Source: Bacteroidales bacterium (GTDB lineage Bacteria; Bacteroidota; Bacteroidia; Bacteroidales; UBA932). Taken from it: 5,844 nt of DNA. Below are positions 5,677 through 5,844 of this stretch, piece after piece. Below the pieces are notes generated by a model, which was not told the DNA's origin, made no database searches, and saw only the letters and a program-made list of their open reading frames with translations. The stretch is taken from NCBI GenBank assembly GCA_017554135.1, contig JAFZIX010000280.1:1-5844 (forward strand), in the 5' to 3' direction. The position numbers and the translations under genes were made by a program. How positions within the stretch are numbered: the first letter of the stretch is position 1; every line of letters begins with the position of its first letter.

Positions 5677-5707
5677 CAAATATAAACAAGTTTACATTAT
5701 AAACAAA
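5677..5707 (-). promoter_or_regulatory. Bacteroidota-type promoter of the three-gene operon
   Basis: On the minus strand, TTTG (5707-5704) is followed after 19 bp by TATATTTG (5684-5677), a full match to both -33 and -7 consensus elements. Transcription should begin near 5672, with a leader of about 60 nt before ATG 5611. The leader includes a perfect 10-bp palindrome CGCAGCTGCG at 5646-5655. No other good promoter is seen upstream of the second or third gene, so the three genes probably share this transcript. Confidence 0.82.
5681..5706. promoter_or_regulatory. Operator-like repeats overlapping the promoter
   Basis: TATAAACAA occurs twice on the plus strand, at 5681-5689 and 5698-5706, a 17-bp period. 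Between and over them is a perfect inverted repeat GTTTA-CATTA-TAAAC at 5690-5704. Together they cover the spacer and parts of both promoter elements, so a bound protein would block RNA polymerase. The winged-helix regulator encoded in the same operon is the natural candidate. Part of the similarity is forced by the AT-rich promoter motifs, so confidence is modest. Confidence 0.4.
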
Positions 5708-5740
5708 ATTTAATGCGATTTGTTTTTGAGTAGCGGAACG

Positions 5741-5844
5741 GCCGCGAGTCTGCAATCTGGACGTCGGAGGCGAATGCCGGAGCGTCCAGTTGCAGTCTCG
5801 CAGTGGAGCTGCCATAAGTGGAGTTCGTAGGGGCACATCGTGCC
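5741..5844 (+). repeat. Dispersed repeat, copy 3 (cut by the window edge)
   Basis: Bases 5794-5836 match copy 2 bases 3483-3525 with four differences. The distance from GCCGCG to AGTCTCGC is also alike (5741 and 5794 here, 3426 and 3483 there). The variable segment forms a long hairpin: 5744-5748, 5750-5755 and 5757-5763 pair with 5797-5801, 5790-5795 and 5783-5789, giving 18 bp with one T-T mismatch and one bulged T, capped by GGC-gaat-GCC. The direct repeat AGTGGAGCT-gccata-AGTGGAGTT (5802-5825) follows, then GGGGCAC-atc-GTGCC, a hairpin still incomplete at the last base. The GACGGAAC block and the 46-bp core are expected just beyond the window. Confidence 0.75.

Noticed and set aside
5612..5836. 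N-terminal extension of the membrane protein to 5836 (75 extra residues)
   Set aside because: The extra part is repeat copy 3 plus the promoter at 5677-5707, so it would not be on the transcript.

Overview
The window looks like chromosomal DNA of a Bacteroidota member, most likely a gut Bacteroidales species. The main evidence is three promoters that carry the phylum-specific -7 box TAnnTTTG: TAACTTTG and TATATTTG on the minus strand, each with a TTG/TTTG -33 element exactly 19 bp upstream, and TATCTTTG on the plus strand. Start codons have AT-rich leaders without clear Shine-Dalgarno sequences, as is usual in this phylum, and the protein families fit. No rRNA, tRNA, CRISPR array, transposase or phage gene is visible.

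Layout. Bases 1-281 hold no convincing gene; they contain two small inverted repeats and copy 1 of a dispersed repeat. Bases 282-1037 (minus) encode a LuxR-type regulator with a PAS-like N-terminal half. A divergent control region (about 1038-1244) follows, with one promoter per direction and two near-identical palindromes (TACCC-N4-GGGTA type). Bases 1245-3340 (plus) are a two-gene operon: a lipoprotein serine hydrolase of the beta-lactamase/PBP fold and a secreted TIKI/TraB-GumN-like (possibly DUF5694) protein. Bases 3341-3656 are a convergent intergenic region holding the fullest copy of the repeat. Bases 3657-5611 (minus) are a tight three-gene operon, in transcription order: a six-helix membrane protein, a small winged-helix regulator, and an exported Ntn-hydrolase of the choloylglycine hydrolase/acid ceramidase type. 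Its promoter lies at 5677-5707, and copy 3 of the repeat runs off the right edge.

How it may work together (inference). The LuxR protein probably controls its own gene and the divergent hydrolase operon through the two palindromes; the plus promoter has no recognisable -33 element and has a palindrome centred near -42, a typical activator position. The winged-helix protein probably autoregulates the three-gene operon through repeated TATAAACAA elements that overlap its promoter. Both operons end in envelope-directed hydrolases of unknown substrate. The non-coding element repeated three times in direct orientation, with hairpins kept despite base changes, is the least explained structure in the window.
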